64,000 bases of DNA from an uncultured Litoreibacter sp. GTDB taxonomy: Bacteria > Pseudomonadota > Alphaproteobacteria > Rhodobacterales > Rhodobacteraceae. Shown here piece by piece: positions 47,490-56,531 of the stretch; positions within the stretch are counted from its first letter, which is position 1, and every line of letters begins with the position of its first letter. Location: NCBI RefSeq assembly GCF_947487515.1, contig NZ_CANKWO010000003.1, forward strand, positions 513,103 to 577,102, given 5' to 3'. The position numbers were made by a program, and so were the translations under genes. The notes beneath the pieces are model-generated. The model searched no databases. It had not been told where the DNA came from and was given only the letters and a program-made list of their open reading frames with translations.

Positions 47490-48082
47490 TGGAAAAATTC
47501 TATCTGATTGTAAGTGATGTGGCCGAGCTTCGATCTTTGGTGCCTGTTGGGGTGCGGTTGGTGCAGCTGCGGATCAAGGACCGAGATGCGCCCGAAATTC
47601 GCCGGCAAATCGAAGAAGCCCGTGCCATCTGTGACGCGCATAATGCGCAACTTGTGGTGAATGACTATTGGGAAATTGCGATCGATTTGGGGTGTGATTT
47701 CGTTCACTTAGGGCAAGAGGACATGGATCAAGCCGATTTTGAAGCCTTGCGTCATGCGCATGTGCGGTTTGGCCTCTCGACCCACGACGGGGCCGAGTTG
47801 GATCGCGCTTTGTCTTACAATCCGGCCTATGTGGCTCTTGGGCCTGTGTATCCGACGCTGCTGAAAAAGATGAAATGGCGACCACAGGGGTTGGAGAAAG
47901 TCTCCCGTTGGAAGACGGCCGTGGGGGACACCCCGCTTGTGGCGATTGGCGGGCTAACCCCAGATCGGCTGGCGGGGGTGTTTGCAGCCGGTGCCGACAG
48001 TGCCGCGGTTGTAACGGACATTCAGCAGGCCGATGATCCGATTGCGCAAACCCGCGCTTGGATCACAGCATGTGCGCCATGA
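47486..48082 (+). CDS. thiE: thiamine phosphate synthase ThiE
   Basis: A 198-residue TIM-barrel enzyme that couples hydroxymethylpyrimidine diphosphate with thiazole phosphate. Motifs are [51 protein letters not shown] and [13 protein letters not shown]. The pyrimidine-site motif reads [13 protein letters not shown] rather than GP.F.T.TK, so it is a divergent member. A start one codon later (47489) is also possible. Confidence 0.9.
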   Translation: MMEKFYLIVSDVAELRSLVPVGVRLVQLRIKDRDAPEIRRQIEEARAICDAHNAQLVVNDYWEIAIDLGCDFVHLGQEDMDQADFEALRHAHVRFGLSTHDGAELDRALSYNPAYVALGPVYPTLLKKMKWRPQGLEKVSRWKTAVGDTPLVAIGGLTPDRLAGVFAAGADSAAVVTDIQQADDPIAQTRAWITACAP

Positions 48083-49056
48083 GCCGCTACGCGCGGCAAA
48101 TTCAGTTACCTGATGTTGGTCTGGACGGGCAGGATAAGTTCTCGCGCGCGAAGGTGGCTGTGATCGGGGCTGGCGGGCTTGGATCACCGGTGTTGTTGTA
48201 CCTCGCGGGGGCTGGTGTGGGGCATTTGACCGTGCTTGACGCGGATCACGTCTCTCAAAGCAATTTGCATCGCCAACCGCTGTACCGGATGTCCGATATT
48301 GACCGCCCCAAAGTTGCCGTCGCCGCCGAAGCCATCGCGGCACTGAACCCCGAGGTGACCGTTGACGCACGACAGTGTTCCTTGACGCCAGATGTCGCCA
48401 CGCAAATTGTGGCAGACGCGGATGTGGTCATTGATGCCGCAGACAGCTTTGCCGTGACGTACTGTTTGTCGGATGCCTGCTATGCCGCGCAAACGCCGCT
48501 CATTTCGGCCAGCGTTCTGGGGCAGGCGGGATATGTCGGAGGCTACTGCGCTTGCGCGCCATCCTTGCGGGCGGTGTTTCCGGACCTGCCACAAACGGGT
48601 GCCACATGTGCGTCGGCAGGGGTCTTGGGGCCGGTTGTTGGGGTTGTGGGATCATTGCAGGCGCAAATGGCGCTGCGCGTGCTGCTTGGATGCGACCCTT
48701 CCCCGCTTGGGCGGATGGTGACGGTTGATCTTGAAAGCTTCGTTTTCGGGGGCTTCGATTTTCATGGAAGCCCTGAGCCGAACGATGGCTTTTCGTTTAT
48801 ATCCAAAGGGATGCTCCGAGAAGGGGATCTGGTTTTTGAACTTCGTGATGCGGATGAGGCGCCGGAGCCGCTTGTGGCTTCGGCAAGATACATGTCCCAA
48901 GACGATTTGGCCCACTTTGACCCGATACCCGACAGGCGCATTGTGTTGTGTTGCCAGTCGGGGCTGCGCGCATGGCAGGCTGCGTCAGTTCTACGGGCAC
49001 GCGGAGCGCGCTCCCTCGCGGTCATGGCAGCGACGCTTTGTGCGGACGCCCCCTGA
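48079..49056 (+). CDS. thiF: ThiF/MoeB/HesA-family adenylyltransferase
   Basis: A 325-residue E1-like enzyme that adenylates ThiS, with a short rhodanese-like C-terminus. The nucleotide loop is GAGGLGSPVLLYLAGAGVG (29-48), followed by LDADHVSQSNLHRQPLY and the Asp-rich DVVIDAADSF. The conserved Cys in GATCASAGVLGP is C177. A rhodanese-type loop CCQSGLRAWQAA lies at 291-302. Unlike classic MoeB/ThiF it lacks the two zinc CxxC pairs. Start 48079 is set by the ATGA overlap with thiE; 48070 is an alternative. Confidence 0.9.
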   Translation: MSRYARQIQLPDVGLDGQDKFSRAKVAVIGAGGLGSPVLLYLAGAGVGHLTVLDADHVSQSNLHRQPLYRMSDIDRPKVAVAAEAIAALNPEVTVDARQCSLTPDVATQIVADADVVIDAADSFAVTYCLSDACYAAQTPLISASVLGQAGYVGGYCACAPSLRAVFPDLPQTGATCASAGVLGPVVGVVGSLQAQMALRVLLGCDPSPLGRMVTVDLESFVFGGFDFHGSPEPNDGFSFISKGMLREGDLVFELRDADEAPEPLVASARYMSQDDLAHFDPIPDRRIVLCCQSGLRAWQAASVLRARGARSLAVMAATLCADAP

Positions 49057-49094
49057 GGTTGACGCGTATCTGTGCCTTACCTAACTCAATCATA

Positions 49095-49162
49095 TCGGGG
49101 GCGCCTAACGGCTGAGAAGGCCCCATTGAACCTGAACCAGATAATGCTGGCGGAGGGAGGGC
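49095..49162 (+). promoter_or_regulatory. TPP riboswitch ahead of thiD
   Basis: The aptamer blocks GGGGGCGCC, ACGGCTGAGAAGG, CCCATTGAACCTGA and CCAGATAATGCTGGCGGAGGGA are all present. It is shorter than the thiC copy because the P3 arm is reduced. The last stretch, GGAGGGAGGG, can act as a ribosome binding site for the ATG at 49168, so a translational switch is likely. Confidence 0.93.
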
Positions 49163-49167
49163 AATTG

Positions 49168-49209
49168 ATGCGGCAACCTTGTCCCCTGTTTCGCCGGTCA
49201 GAGAAATGA
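49168..49209 (+). CDS. possible 13-residue leader peptide
   Basis: This ORF encodes MRQPCPLFRRSEK. It starts seven bases after GGAGGGAGGG, which is the 3' end of the TPP riboswitch. Its stop TGA overlaps the next ATG as ATGA (49206-49209). No homologue known. The purpose may be to couple the switch to thiD. Confidence 0.35.
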   Translation: MRQPCPLFRRSEK

Positions 49210-49319
49210 CAGTGAAAATACTTGTACCCCTAAACTTCCACCATGGCCCTGTTTTCAGGGATCACTCAGCAGGGCTTGTTGCCTCATGTTTTCCCGCAGG
49301 TTGGGGATCGATCAGATGA
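49206..49319 (+). CDS. possible 37-residue leader peptide
   Basis: An ORF of 37 codons starting MTVKILVPLNFHHGPVFRDH and ending ..GSIR. It begins in an ATGA overlap with the 13-codon ORF and ends in an ATGA overlap with the thiD start (49316-49319). No homologue known. A short hairpin CCCTG/CAGGG (49247-49260) lies inside. It may be chance, but the chain of overlaps is unusual. Confidence 0.3.
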   Translation: MTVKILVPLNFHHGPVFRDHSAGLVASCFPAGWGSIR

Positions 49320-50116
49320 TCAAGAACGTGCTTTCGATTGCAGGATCGGACCCTTCTGGCGGAGCGGGCATTCAAGCGGACATCAAGGCGATTTCGGCAA
49401 ACGGGGCCTATGCGATGGCGGCGATCACTGCGCTGACGGCTCAAAACACTCAAGGGGTGAGCGGCGTTCACCATGTCCCAGCCTCCTTTGTTGCGGATCA
49501 GATTGCTGCAATCTTTGCCGATATCAAGGTCGATGCGGTGAAAATCGGTATGATTGCGAATGCCGGTATTGCGCAATCGGTGGCGGATACGTTGAGAGCC
49601 TGGCCGGACGTCCCCGTCGTGCTGGATCCGGTGATGATCGCCAAAGGCGGTACGCCGTTGCTGGCGCAAGACGCAGTTTGCACCATGCGCGACGCTCTTT
49701 TGCCAAAGACCACCGTTCTGACCCCGAATTTGCCGGAAGCAGCCTATCTGCTGGGCAAGCCAGAAGCGACGACGCGCGATGAAATGGTCGCGCAGGGCAG
49801 GGAGCTATGTGGCATGGGGCCTGCCGCCGTGTTGATGAAAGGCGGCCATCTAGATGTGGACGATAGCCCCGATGTGTTGGTGACTAACAAGCAAGAATTT
49901 TGGCTTAATGCACCGCGATTTGCGACGAAGAACACGCACGGCACCGGGTGCACACTTTCCGCGGCTCTGGCGGCGCAGATTGCCAATGGTGCGACCATGC
50001 AGGAGGCCTGCTCCGCGGCAAAGACCTATGTTGCGCAGGCCATAGAGGCCGCCAACCAGTTAAGTGTTGGAAAGGGGCATGGCCCTACGCATCACTTCGC
50101 GTCTCTCTACAGGTAG
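49316..50116 (+). CDS. thiD: hydroxymethylpyrimidine (phosphate) kinase ThiD
   Basis: A ribokinase-fold enzyme of 266 residues that phosphorylates HMP and HMP-phosphate. Motifs are VLSIAGSDPSGGAGIQADIK, VDAVKIGMIAN, VVLDPVMIAKGG, LTPNLPEAAYLLG, VLMKGGH and NTHGTGCTLSAALAA with the anion hole and catalytic Asp region. Start 49316 fits the family opening MIKNVLSIAGSD; ATG 49286 would add ten residues. Controlled by its own TPP riboswitch, apart from the thiC operon. Confidence 0.95.
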   Translation: MIKNVLSIAGSDPSGGAGIQADIKAISANGAYAMAAITALTAQNTQGVSGVHHVPASFVADQIAAIFADIKVDAVKIGMIANAGIAQSVADTLRAWPDVPVVLDPVMIAKGGTPLLAQDAVCTMRDALLPKTTVLTPNLPEAAYLLGKPEATTRDEMVAQGRELCGMGPAAVLMKGGHLDVDDSPDVLVTNKQEFWLNAPRFATKNTHGTGCTLSAALAAQIANGATMQEACSAAKTYVAQAIEAANQLSVGKGHGPTHHFASLYR

Positions 50117-50206
50117 CGAAGTTAACAGCTCTGCGCCGTTGGATCAGACGCAATGAAGGGCCATGCGTGCGCTTCGGCCAACAGATCGCTTGGCGCGGTC
50201 CTACGG

Positions 50207-51019
50207 CTAGAAGGTGATTTTCACACCGGGCAGGTTGATCGCCTTCATCAGTTCACGAACTTCCTGACGGGCGGCGATGTTGGAGACGTTGAGGTTCTTG
50301 ATGCCGATGTCGCCAAGGTCCAGCAAAGTCAGGCCACTGGGGAAGAGTTCACGGAAAATCACCCGCTCCGAGAAGCCCGGGGCGACGCGGAAGCCAATGC
50401 GCTTGGCAAGTGATTCAACGGCGTCGGTGATTTTCTTCTTGTTGTGCATGCGTTGGGTGCCCACGCGGTTGCGCACCACCACCCAATCGATGGGGGTCAG
50501 GCCGGCTTGGGCGCGAAGCTGACGGGCCTGCCAGACCATTTCAGAATAGACTGACGGGCCGATAATTTTTTGGGTCTCTGGTTCAATGCGCGCCAGAAGG
50601 TCGAAGTCGATGAAGCTGTCATTCAGCGGGGTGATCAACGTGTCGGCCAGTGAATGCGCAACTTGGCTCAGACGGGTGTGGGAGCCAGGGCAATCGATGA
50701 CGATGAAATCAAAACGGCCTTCCATACCTGCCACTGCTTCGGTCAAACGGCGGTCATAGATGTTTTCGCCAGCGCCCAAACTTGCGGGATCAACCTCTGG
50801 CAGTTCGACCACTTCTGGGCTTGCCAGCTCTAGGCCGTTTTTCTTGGCAAACCGCAAACGGTTCTCACAGTAGCGCGAAAAGCTGCGTTGGCGAAGGTCA
50901 AGATCCAAGGCACCCACGGTAAAGCCCGCGCGTACCAGCGCCGTGACAACATGCATGCAGTTGGTGGATTTTCCTGATCCACCCTTTTCGTTGCCAAAGA
51001 CGATAATGTGAGCGGCCAT
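50207..51019 (-). CDS. mipZ: division-plane positioning ATPase MipZ
   Basis: A ParA/MinD-type ATPase of 270 residues. In Caulobacter MipZ forms a polar gradient and blocks FtsZ assembly away from midcell. Motifs are the deviant Walker A GNEKGGSGKSTN, switch regions ALDLDLRQRSFSRYCENR and FDFIVIDCPGSHTRLSQVAH, and NRVGTQRMHNKK. Length and opening MAAHIIVFGNEKGG match MipZ closely. AGGA lies eight bases before the ATG. Convergent with thiD. Confidence 0.93.
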   Translation of the reverse strand: MAAHIIVFGNEKGGSGKSTNCMHVVTALVRAGFTVGALDLDLRQRSFSRYCENRLRFAKKNGLELASPEVVELPEVDPASLGAGENIYDRRLTEAVAGMEGRFDFIVIDCPGSHTRLSQVAHSLADTLITPLNDSFIDFDLLARIEPETQKIIGPSVYSEMVWQARQLRAQAGLTPIDWVVVRNRVGTQRMHNKKKITDAVESLAKRIGFRVAPGFSERVIFRELFPSGLTLLDLGDIGIKNLNVSNIAARQEVRELMKAINLPGVKITF

Positions 51020-51210
51020 GATGTGTCCTGTATTCTAATGCATGCCCCTTAGTGGGGATTGACGTCGTTATAATCGTGAGCAGGGCCGAGGGGAAGCAAA
51101 ACCGGTGTCAAATTTCCGGCGTGCAAACCATAGTTTTCCCGTGCGAAATGTATACTTGGCCCCCGTGGGCACCCTCGAAAATTGAACAGGAAAGCGCCTG
51201 GCAGGTGGCT

Positions 51211-51819
51211 TCAATTCGAAACCGCCAACTTCGCCCCGAGGAAACCAAAGGTTCCGGCGAAGCTGCGTTTAATCCACTTCATGACCGATGGCCGCTGAAT
51301 GACGTAATCCCGCGAATATGATGCGAACGCGCCATAAATCACAAAGACCCCAAAGGTCATGCCCACAAAGATGATCGCCAATCCTACCAGTGATGATGTC
51401 GCGTTTGTAGCGGCTGGGGATATGAACTGGGGAAGGAATGCCAAGAAGAACAAAGACAACTTTGGGTTTAGGATGTTCAGCAACATGCCGGTGGTCGCTA
51501 TCCGTTTGTAACCCGCTTTGTTTTTGCGCTCTGACAGATCCATAACTGTGTCGTCCTTCACGATCTTCCACGCCATGTAGAATAGATAGGCGACGCCTAA
51601 AAACTTGATAACTTGAAAGGCTAGGGCGCTTGTGTGCAGCAAAGCCGCCAACCCAATGATGCTGGCCACCGCGGCCGGTACAATTCCAAGGGTGCATCCA
51701 AAGGCAGCGGCGATGCTTGCCCTGAACCCGTGACTAAGGCCGATTGCAAGTGTGTAGACAACGCCAGCTCCAGGCAACAAGACGACAATCAAAGACGTCA
51801 ATAAGAACTCAAACGACAT
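51211..51819 (-). CDS. LysE family exporter
   Basis: A 202-residue inner-membrane protein with about six helices of the LysE/RhtB amino acid or homoserine lactone exporter family. Motifs are SLIVVLLPGAGVVYTLAIGL, GFRASIAAAFGCTLGIVPAA and LLNILNPKLSLFFLAFLPQF. The exported substrate is unknown. GAGAGG precedes the ATG. 191 bases separate it from mipZ. Confidence 0.92.
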   Translation of the reverse strand: MSFEFLLTSLIVVLLPGAGVVYTLAIGLSHGFRASIAAAFGCTLGIVPAAVASIIGLAALLHTSALAFQVIKFLGVAYLFYMAWKIVKDDTVMDLSERKNKAGYKRIATTGMLLNILNPKLSLFFLAFLPQFISPAATNATSSLVGLAIIFVGMTFGVFVIYGAFASYSRDYVIQRPSVMKWIKRSFAGTFGFLGAKLAVSN

Positions 51820-51952
51820 AACTGCGCCTCTCTAGATGTAGTAGCGTCAATTAAGAGCGCCAAGGCGCGACTGCGTCAAGGGTTGCGCGCCCAAGGTTCG
51901 CCGGATTTGGGGGGGGCAACAAGGCAGCGAAGTCACGCATATGGTCCCCATG

Positions 51953-51983
51953 AAAAAAGCCGCCCCCAGAAGGAGCGGCTTTT
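51953..51983 (-). terminator. terminator of rplS-rpmE
   Basis: The arms AAAAGCCGC (51955-51963) and GCGGCTTTT (51975-51983) pair perfectly. On the minus strand the stem is followed by six Us (from AAAAAA 51953-51958). It lies 25 bases after the rpmE stop. Confidence 0.85.
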
Positions 51984-52008
51984 CGAACGCTTGAAACTGA
52001 AGCTGTGC

Positions 52009-52230
52009 TTAGAAGCCCAGACCTTCGTATTTGTTTTTGAACTTGGAAACGCGACCGCCAGTATCCAGCAGGCGTTGGTTACCACCAGTCCATGCTGGGT
52101 GCACGGATGGGTCGATGTCCAAAGCGATCTGATCGCCTTCTGCACCGTAGGTGGATTTCATCTCAAGAACTGTACCATCTGTCAGTTTGACGTTGATAGT
52201 GTGGTACTCTGGGTGTGTATCTTTTCTCAT
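52009..52230 (-). CDS. rpmE: 50S ribosomal protein L31
   Basis: A 73-residue ribosomal protein of the long L31 type seen in alphaproteobacteria. [40 protein letters not shown] and [10 protein letters not shown] are characteristic. The zinc-binding CxxC of the C+ form is absent, so it is the C-minus form. It follows rplS by 11 bases in one operon and is followed by a terminator. Confidence 0.96.
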   Translation of the reverse strand: MRKDTHPEYHTINVKLTDGTVLEMKSTYGAEGDQIALDIDPSVHPAWTGGNQRLLDTGGRVSKFKNKYEGLGF

Positions 52231-52241
52231 GACAGTTCCCC

Positions 52242-52616
52242 TTACGCCTTAGGCGCTTTGTAGTTGGAATCTTCCGCGATACGTGCGGACTTACCGCGAC
52301 GCGAACGCAGGTAGTACAGTTTGGCGCGACGAACGCGGCCACGGCGTACTACGGTGATGCTGTCGATGTTGGTGGAGTGCAGTGGGAACACACGTTCCAC
52401 GCCTTCACCGAAGGAGATTTTGCGAACGCAGAACGAACCGGCAATACCTTTGCCGTTGTTGCGCGCGATGCAAACGCCTTCGTAATTCTGAACACGGCTA
52501 CGTGTACCCTCGGTCACTTTGTAGCCAACGCGGATGGTGTCACCCGCTTTAAAGTCGGGGATATCATGCCCCAAAGCGGCGATTTGTTCCGCTTCTAGTT
52601 GTGCGATCAGGTTCAT
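52242..52616 (-). CDS. rplS: 50S ribosomal protein L19
   Basis: A 124-residue ribosomal protein at the 30S-50S interface. [57 protein letters not shown] and [14 protein letters not shown] are diagnostic. Start 52616 has AAGGAG upstream. trmD, its common neighbour, is not found upstream here. Confidence 0.97.
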   Translation of the reverse strand: MNLIAQLEAEQIAALGHDIPDFKAGDTIRVGYKVTEGTRSRVQNYEGVCIARNNGKGIAGSFCVRKISFGEGVERVFPLHSTNIDSITVVRRGRVRRAKLYYLRSRRGKSARIAEDSNYKAPKA

Positions 52617-53034
52617 CTGAAACGCTCCTTCATATGATCCCGGTTTACCCGGTGAATGTGTCTCGCGTCCTAAGAGCTCTTGGTCTTCTTCCGGGTCCAC
52701 CGAAGTGCCCGCCAGAGATCAGGTCGACGTTGCTTGTGTGCCGCTGTTTTCACATCTGCCGTCGGTGCCGAAGAAAGCACATCAGATGTCCAATAAAACA
52801 AAGGCTCCGGTCAGTATTCTGATTCCAGATTGGCGGGGTATAGGAGGGATCGCGAAGCAGATCAAGCGGGGATAGCGGTAAACGCCGATGAATCAGCACT
52901 CGACCCTCCGATTTTCGTGCAACTTTGGCCCTTCGGCCAAAACCTGCCGCGCGGGGGCTCTTTGTTGCAGCGATGAACGTCTTGCGGAATGAAACAAGCA
53001 AACCGCTGCGACAGGGGCAAGTCTGCGGCGGGGA
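52617..53034. other. 418-base intergenic region upstream of rplS
   Basis: The region holds the rplS leader and presumably its promoter. A hairpin TTTGGCC-CTTC-GGCCAAA (52924-52941) lies on the mltB side and may be the mltB transcript end. It lacks a U tail. No gene is supported. Confidence 0.55.
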
Positions 53035-53826
53035 TTACCCGTCGATCTTGCCGCCCATGATCGCAATCGCTTTTTGGTATACTCCCGCAGCGTTCCACTC
53101 CTGGATCACTGCGAAGTTGGTCTGGCCTTCTTGGTAGCCCGCGCCGCGTTTCCAGCCTTTGCCTTTGAGGAAATTCGCGGTAGAGGCCAGCGCGTCAGAC
53201 AGGTTGTTCAGGTCGATTTTCCCGTCGCCATTGCCGTCCTGGCCGTATTTCAAAACGTTTCCAGGCAGAAATTGCGTGTGACCAACTTCGCCGTGCTTGG
53301 CCCCAACAGACTTCGGGGAAATCACGCCGCGATCTACCAGCTTCAGTGCGGCCAATGTATGGCCGGTGAAGAAGTCGGACCGGCGGCAGTCATAGGACAG
53401 CGTCGCGATAGAGGAGACAACGTTGCTGTCGCCCATGAACCGACCAAAGCCGGTTTCCATGCCGTGAATGGCGATGATGACCCCAGCGGGCACCCCGTAT
53501 TTTTTCTCCAAAGAGGCGTAGAAGTCTGCGCTTTTTGCTTTGCGCTTCCGGCCTTGGGCGACAATCGTATCCGCGCCACGCACCTTCATGAATTTGTCCA
53601 AGGAGTATTTGAAGCTTTTTTGGTTGCGATCAGCGGCGATAGTGCGCTTCGCGTAGCTGGTGCCTGCCAAAGCCGCGAGCCCACGTTCCCCGACACCTTT
53701 TGCCGATGCCTCTTTGGCGAAAGCCGTTTTCCAAGCGTTATACCCACCCGCAGAGTTGCCGCATTGGGCAGCGAGGCTTGGGGAGGCAAGGGTGAGAGTC
53801 GCGATCAAAGCGGCGGCACGAAGCAT
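53035..53826 (-). CDS. MltB-family lytic murein transglycosylase
   Basis: A periplasmic peptidoglycan lyase of 263 residues with the SLT_2 domain. The signal peptide is MLRAAALIATLTLASPSLAA. The catalytic Glu lies in IIAIHGMETGFGRFMG, and FDHGVISPKS-like and GEVGHTQFLPGNVLKYGQDGNGD-type motifs (HGEVGHTQFLPGNVLKYGQD) are the family's TQFxPS-type segment. The common GxxQFxPSS motif reads GHTQFLPGN here. The weak ribosome binding site suggests low expression. Monocistronic. Confidence 0.88.
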   Translation of the reverse strand: MLRAAALIATLTLASPSLAAQCGNSAGGYNAWKTAFAKEASAKGVGERGLAALAGTSYAKRTIAADRNQKSFKYSLDKFMKVRGADTIVAQGRKRKAKSADFYASLEKKYGVPAGVIIAIHGMETGFGRFMGDSNVVSSIATLSYDCRRSDFFTGHTLAALKLVDRGVISPKSVGAKHGEVGHTQFLPGNVLKYGQDGNGDGKIDLNNLSDALASTANFLKGKGWKRGAGYQEGQTNFAVIQEWNAAGVYQKAIAIMGGKIDG

Positions 53827-53871
53827 AAGGTATATCCGTTAAAGTAGTCTTAATTGGGCGTAGAATATCTG

Positions 53872-53903
53872 GGCGGCCATCTGGGTGCAACTGGTGGGCC
53901 GCC
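53872..53903 (+). other. leader hairpin of FAD-GcvT gene
   Basis: GGCGGCC (53872-53878) pairs with GGCCGCC (53897-53903) around an 18-base loop, 99 bases upstream of the DMGDH-like start. The role is unknown. It does not match the glycine riboswitch pattern. Confidence 0.3.
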
Positions 53904-54001
53904 TGTTGTCGGAAATGGTGGATTTTGTGTCGAATGACGCACGGGAAATGGAATGGGCCTTGCTAGACATAGGCCAAGTTTGCCCAAGGGGAGTCGGAAA
54001 A

Positions 54002-56488
54002 ATGAAAACGCATGTAAAAGCACTGGTTGTCGGCGGCGGTGCCGTTGGGACCTCGATTGCATACCACTTGGGCAAGGCCGGATGGGACACTATGCTATTG
54101 GAACGCGACGAATTAACGTCCGGCTCCACTTGGCATGCTGCAGGCTTGCTACCCTACTTCAACATGTCTTTCGCGACGACCCACATTCATGATTACTCGA
54201 TCAAGTTCTACAAAGAGCTTGAAGCCGAAACCGGCCTGAACGCGGGTTTCTCGGTGTGCGGAAACTTGCGCATGGCCCGCACTCAAGACCGGATGGACGA
54301 ATATGCGCTCTATTCCTCCACGGCTGAAACTGTAGGCGTGCCGCATGAATGGATGACCCCTGCGCAAATCAAAGACCGCTGGCCATTGATCCGCACAGAC
54401 GATTTGAAGGGTGCGATTTACCATCAAACCGACGGCTACATTAACCCAGCCGATGTGACTATGGCGATGGCCAAGGGCGCGCGTCAGCGCGGTGTAACGA
54501 TTGAACGCAAATGGCAGGTAGACGGCTACGAGTGGACCGGCTCCGAGTGGCGTGTGACGGTCACGAAGATGGTGGAAAAGGGCGGCAATTTGGTCGCGTC
54601 AGACGAGCAAACTGTGATCACCGCAGAACATGTCGTGACGGCGACGGGCAACCACGCTCAGCGTACGGCGGAGTTGCTGAAAATCAAAATTCCAGCGATC
54701 CCGGTGGAGCACCAATTCATCGTGATGGAGCAAGACCCCGCATTGGTTGAGTTCCGCAAAAACAACCCAGAGCATCCCGTCATTCGGGATGCGGATGCGC
54801 AAAGCTATGTACGCGAAGAACGCGGCGGCTGGATATTGGGCGTCTATGAGAAAAATGCCCCTGCGCGCTTTGAATACGGCGTGCCAGACAGTTTCCGCGC
54901 TGATTTGTTCCAGCTTGATTTGGAGCGGATCGAGCAACAATACATGGAGATGATTCACCGTATCCCAAGCTGTGAGTCTTGTGGCTTGAAAGACGATTTC
55001 AACGGCCCGATTTGCTATACACCTGATGGCAACCCATTGGTCGGCCCCGCACCGGGCTTGCGCAATATGTGGCTGGCCGAAGGGTTCTCTTTCGGGATCA
55101 CGGCGGCGGGCGGCACGGGGCATTACCTTGCGCAAATGATGGTGGAAGGCGAGGCCGAGATCGACATGGCCTCACTGGACCCCAAACGCTACGGCTCGTG
55201 GATGACGACCGAGTTTGCGGCCCGCAAAAACGAGGAGTGCTACGACCACGTCTACATCTTGCACCATCCTGACGAAGAACGCCCCGCGGCGCGCCCCTTG
55301 CGCACGTCACCCGCCTATGATCGCCAAGCCGCGCGCGGTGCGCAATTTGGTTGGGTAAACGGCTGGGAGCGCCCGAATTACTACGCGCCGATGGGCTTTA
55401 GCGACCACGACTCGCGCAGCTTCCGCCGCGGCGGTTGGTGGCAATATGCGGTTGAGGAAGCGAAAGCCATTCGCGAAGGCGTGGGCCTTGTGGACGCAAC
55501 GGCCTTCACCAAACACATCGTCAAAGGGGCAGGGGCGGAGGCCTTCCTTGATTGGTTCACGACCAACAAACTGCCGCGCGTTGGCCGCATCAATTTGACC
55601 TACGCCCTGACCGAGGCCGGCACGACGCGCACCGAATATACAATTGTGCGCTTGGCAGATGATGAGTTTTATCTTGTCTCTGCGGGGGCTTGGACGTCGT
55701 ATGATGCGGATTATCTGCGCAAAGCCATTGAGGACAAAGAGCCAGAGTTCGGCCGGATCGAATGCCAAGACGTCACAACCCAATGGGGCGTGTTCGCTAT
55801 TGCCGGTCCAAAGTCGCGCGATGTTTTGAATGCGGTGATCAAGGACGCTGATCCTGAAACGGCGCTTTCCAACAAACGGTTCCCATGGTTGTCGGCGAAA
55901 CAGATTGAGCTGGGTATGTGCCCCGTCAATGCGATCCGTGTAGCCTACACGGGCGAATTGGGCTGGGAATTGCACCACCCGATTGAGATGCAGAACTACC
56001 TGTTCGACCTGCTGGAAAAAGCGGGGGAGCCGCATGGTATGAAGCTGGTTGGCGCACGGGCGCAAAACTGGCTTCGAATGGAGAAGTCCTACCGCGCCTT
56101 TGGGACCGAATTGGGCCGCGACGCGACGCCGCTTGAGGCGGATCTGCCACGGTTTGTTGACTTGGAAAAAGACTTCCACGGCAAGGCAAAGATGCAAGAA
56201 CTTGGCATTCGCTCCAAATGCGTGACCTTGCTGATTGATGGGCCAGATGATGCTGATCCATGGGGCCGTGAGGCGCTGTATTTTGACGGAACCAAAATTG
56301 GGCGCCTGACATCCGGCGGCTACTCGGTGGCGTTCGGGAAAAGCATCGGGATGGGCTATGTTTCACCGGAACTCTCCGAGGTCGGAACCAAGTTGAAGGT
56401 TCGGATGCAACGCGAGTTATGGGATGCGGTGGTCGTAGAAGACAGCCCCTATGATCCGAAAAACGCGACGATCAGGGTCAACGGCTAG
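54002..56488 (+). CDS. dimethylglycine/sarcosine dehydrogenase-like FAD-GcvT protein
   Basis: An 828-residue two-domain enzyme. The N-terminal DAO-type FAD domain begins KALVVGGGAVGTSIAYHLGK and contains SGSTWHAAGLLPYF, where the His matches the covalent flavin site of dimethylglycine and sarcosine dehydrogenases. The C-terminal half (from about residue 440) has a GcvT tetrahydrofolate domain (GVGLVDATAFTKHIVKGAGA) and a GCV_T_C end. It probably demethylates a methylated glycine, passing formaldehyde to folate. Start 54002 has AAGGGGAG upstream. Monocistronic. Confidence 0.9.
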   Translation: MKTHVKALVVGGGAVGTSIAYHLGKAGWDTMLLERDELTSGSTWHAAGLLPYFNMSFATTHIHDYSIKFYKELEAETGLNAGFSVCGNLRMARTQDRMDEYALYSSTAETVGVPHEWMTPAQIKDRWPLIRTDDLKGAIYHQTDGYINPADVTMAMAKGARQRGVTIERKWQVDGYEWTGSEWRVTVTKMVEKGGNLVASDEQTVITAEHVVTATGNHAQRTAELLKIKIPAIPVEHQFIVMEQDPALVEFRKNNPEHPVIRDADAQSYVREERGGWILGVYEKNAPARFEYGVPDSFRADLFQLDLERIEQQYMEMIHRIPSCESCGLKDDFNGPICYTPDGNPLVGPAPGLRNMWLAEGFSFGITAAGGTGHYLAQMMVEGEAEIDMASLDPKRYGSWMTTEFAARKNEECYDHVYILHHPDEERPAARPLRTSPAYDRQAARGAQFGWVNGWERPNYYAPMGFSDHDSRSFRRGGWWQYAVEEAKAIREGVGLVDATAFTKHIVKGAGAEAFLDWFTTNKLPRVGRINLTYALTEAGTTRTEYTIVRLADDEFYLVSAGAWTSYDADYLRKAIEDKEPEFGRIECQDVTTQWGVFAIAGPKSRDVLNAVIKDADPETALSNKRFPWLSAKQIELGMCPVNAIRVAYTGELGWELHHPIEMQNYLFDLLEKAGEPHGMKLVGARAQNWLRMEKSYRAFGTELGRDATPLEADLPRFVDLEKDFHGKAKMQELGIRSKCVTLLIDGPDDADPWGREALYFDGTKIGRLTSGGYSVAFGKSIGMGYVSPELSEVGTKLKVRMQRELWDAVVVEDSPYDPKNATIRVNG

Positions 56489-56501
56489 CCTGTAAAACGT
56501 T

Positions 56502-56531
56502 AAACTTGGGGGGAGTTATCCCCCCAGTTTT
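56502..56531. terminator. bidirectional terminator
   Basis: The stem TTGGGGGG / CCCCCCAG plus outer A/T pairs lies 14 bases after the FAD-GcvT stop and ends in TTTT. The loop AGTTAT includes the stop codon of the convergent small secreted protein gene, so one element serves both genes. Confidence 0.75.

Noticed and set aside
53827-54001. Glycine riboswitch before the FAD-GcvT gene
   Set aside because: A hairpin is present but the conserved glycine aptamer blocks are not.
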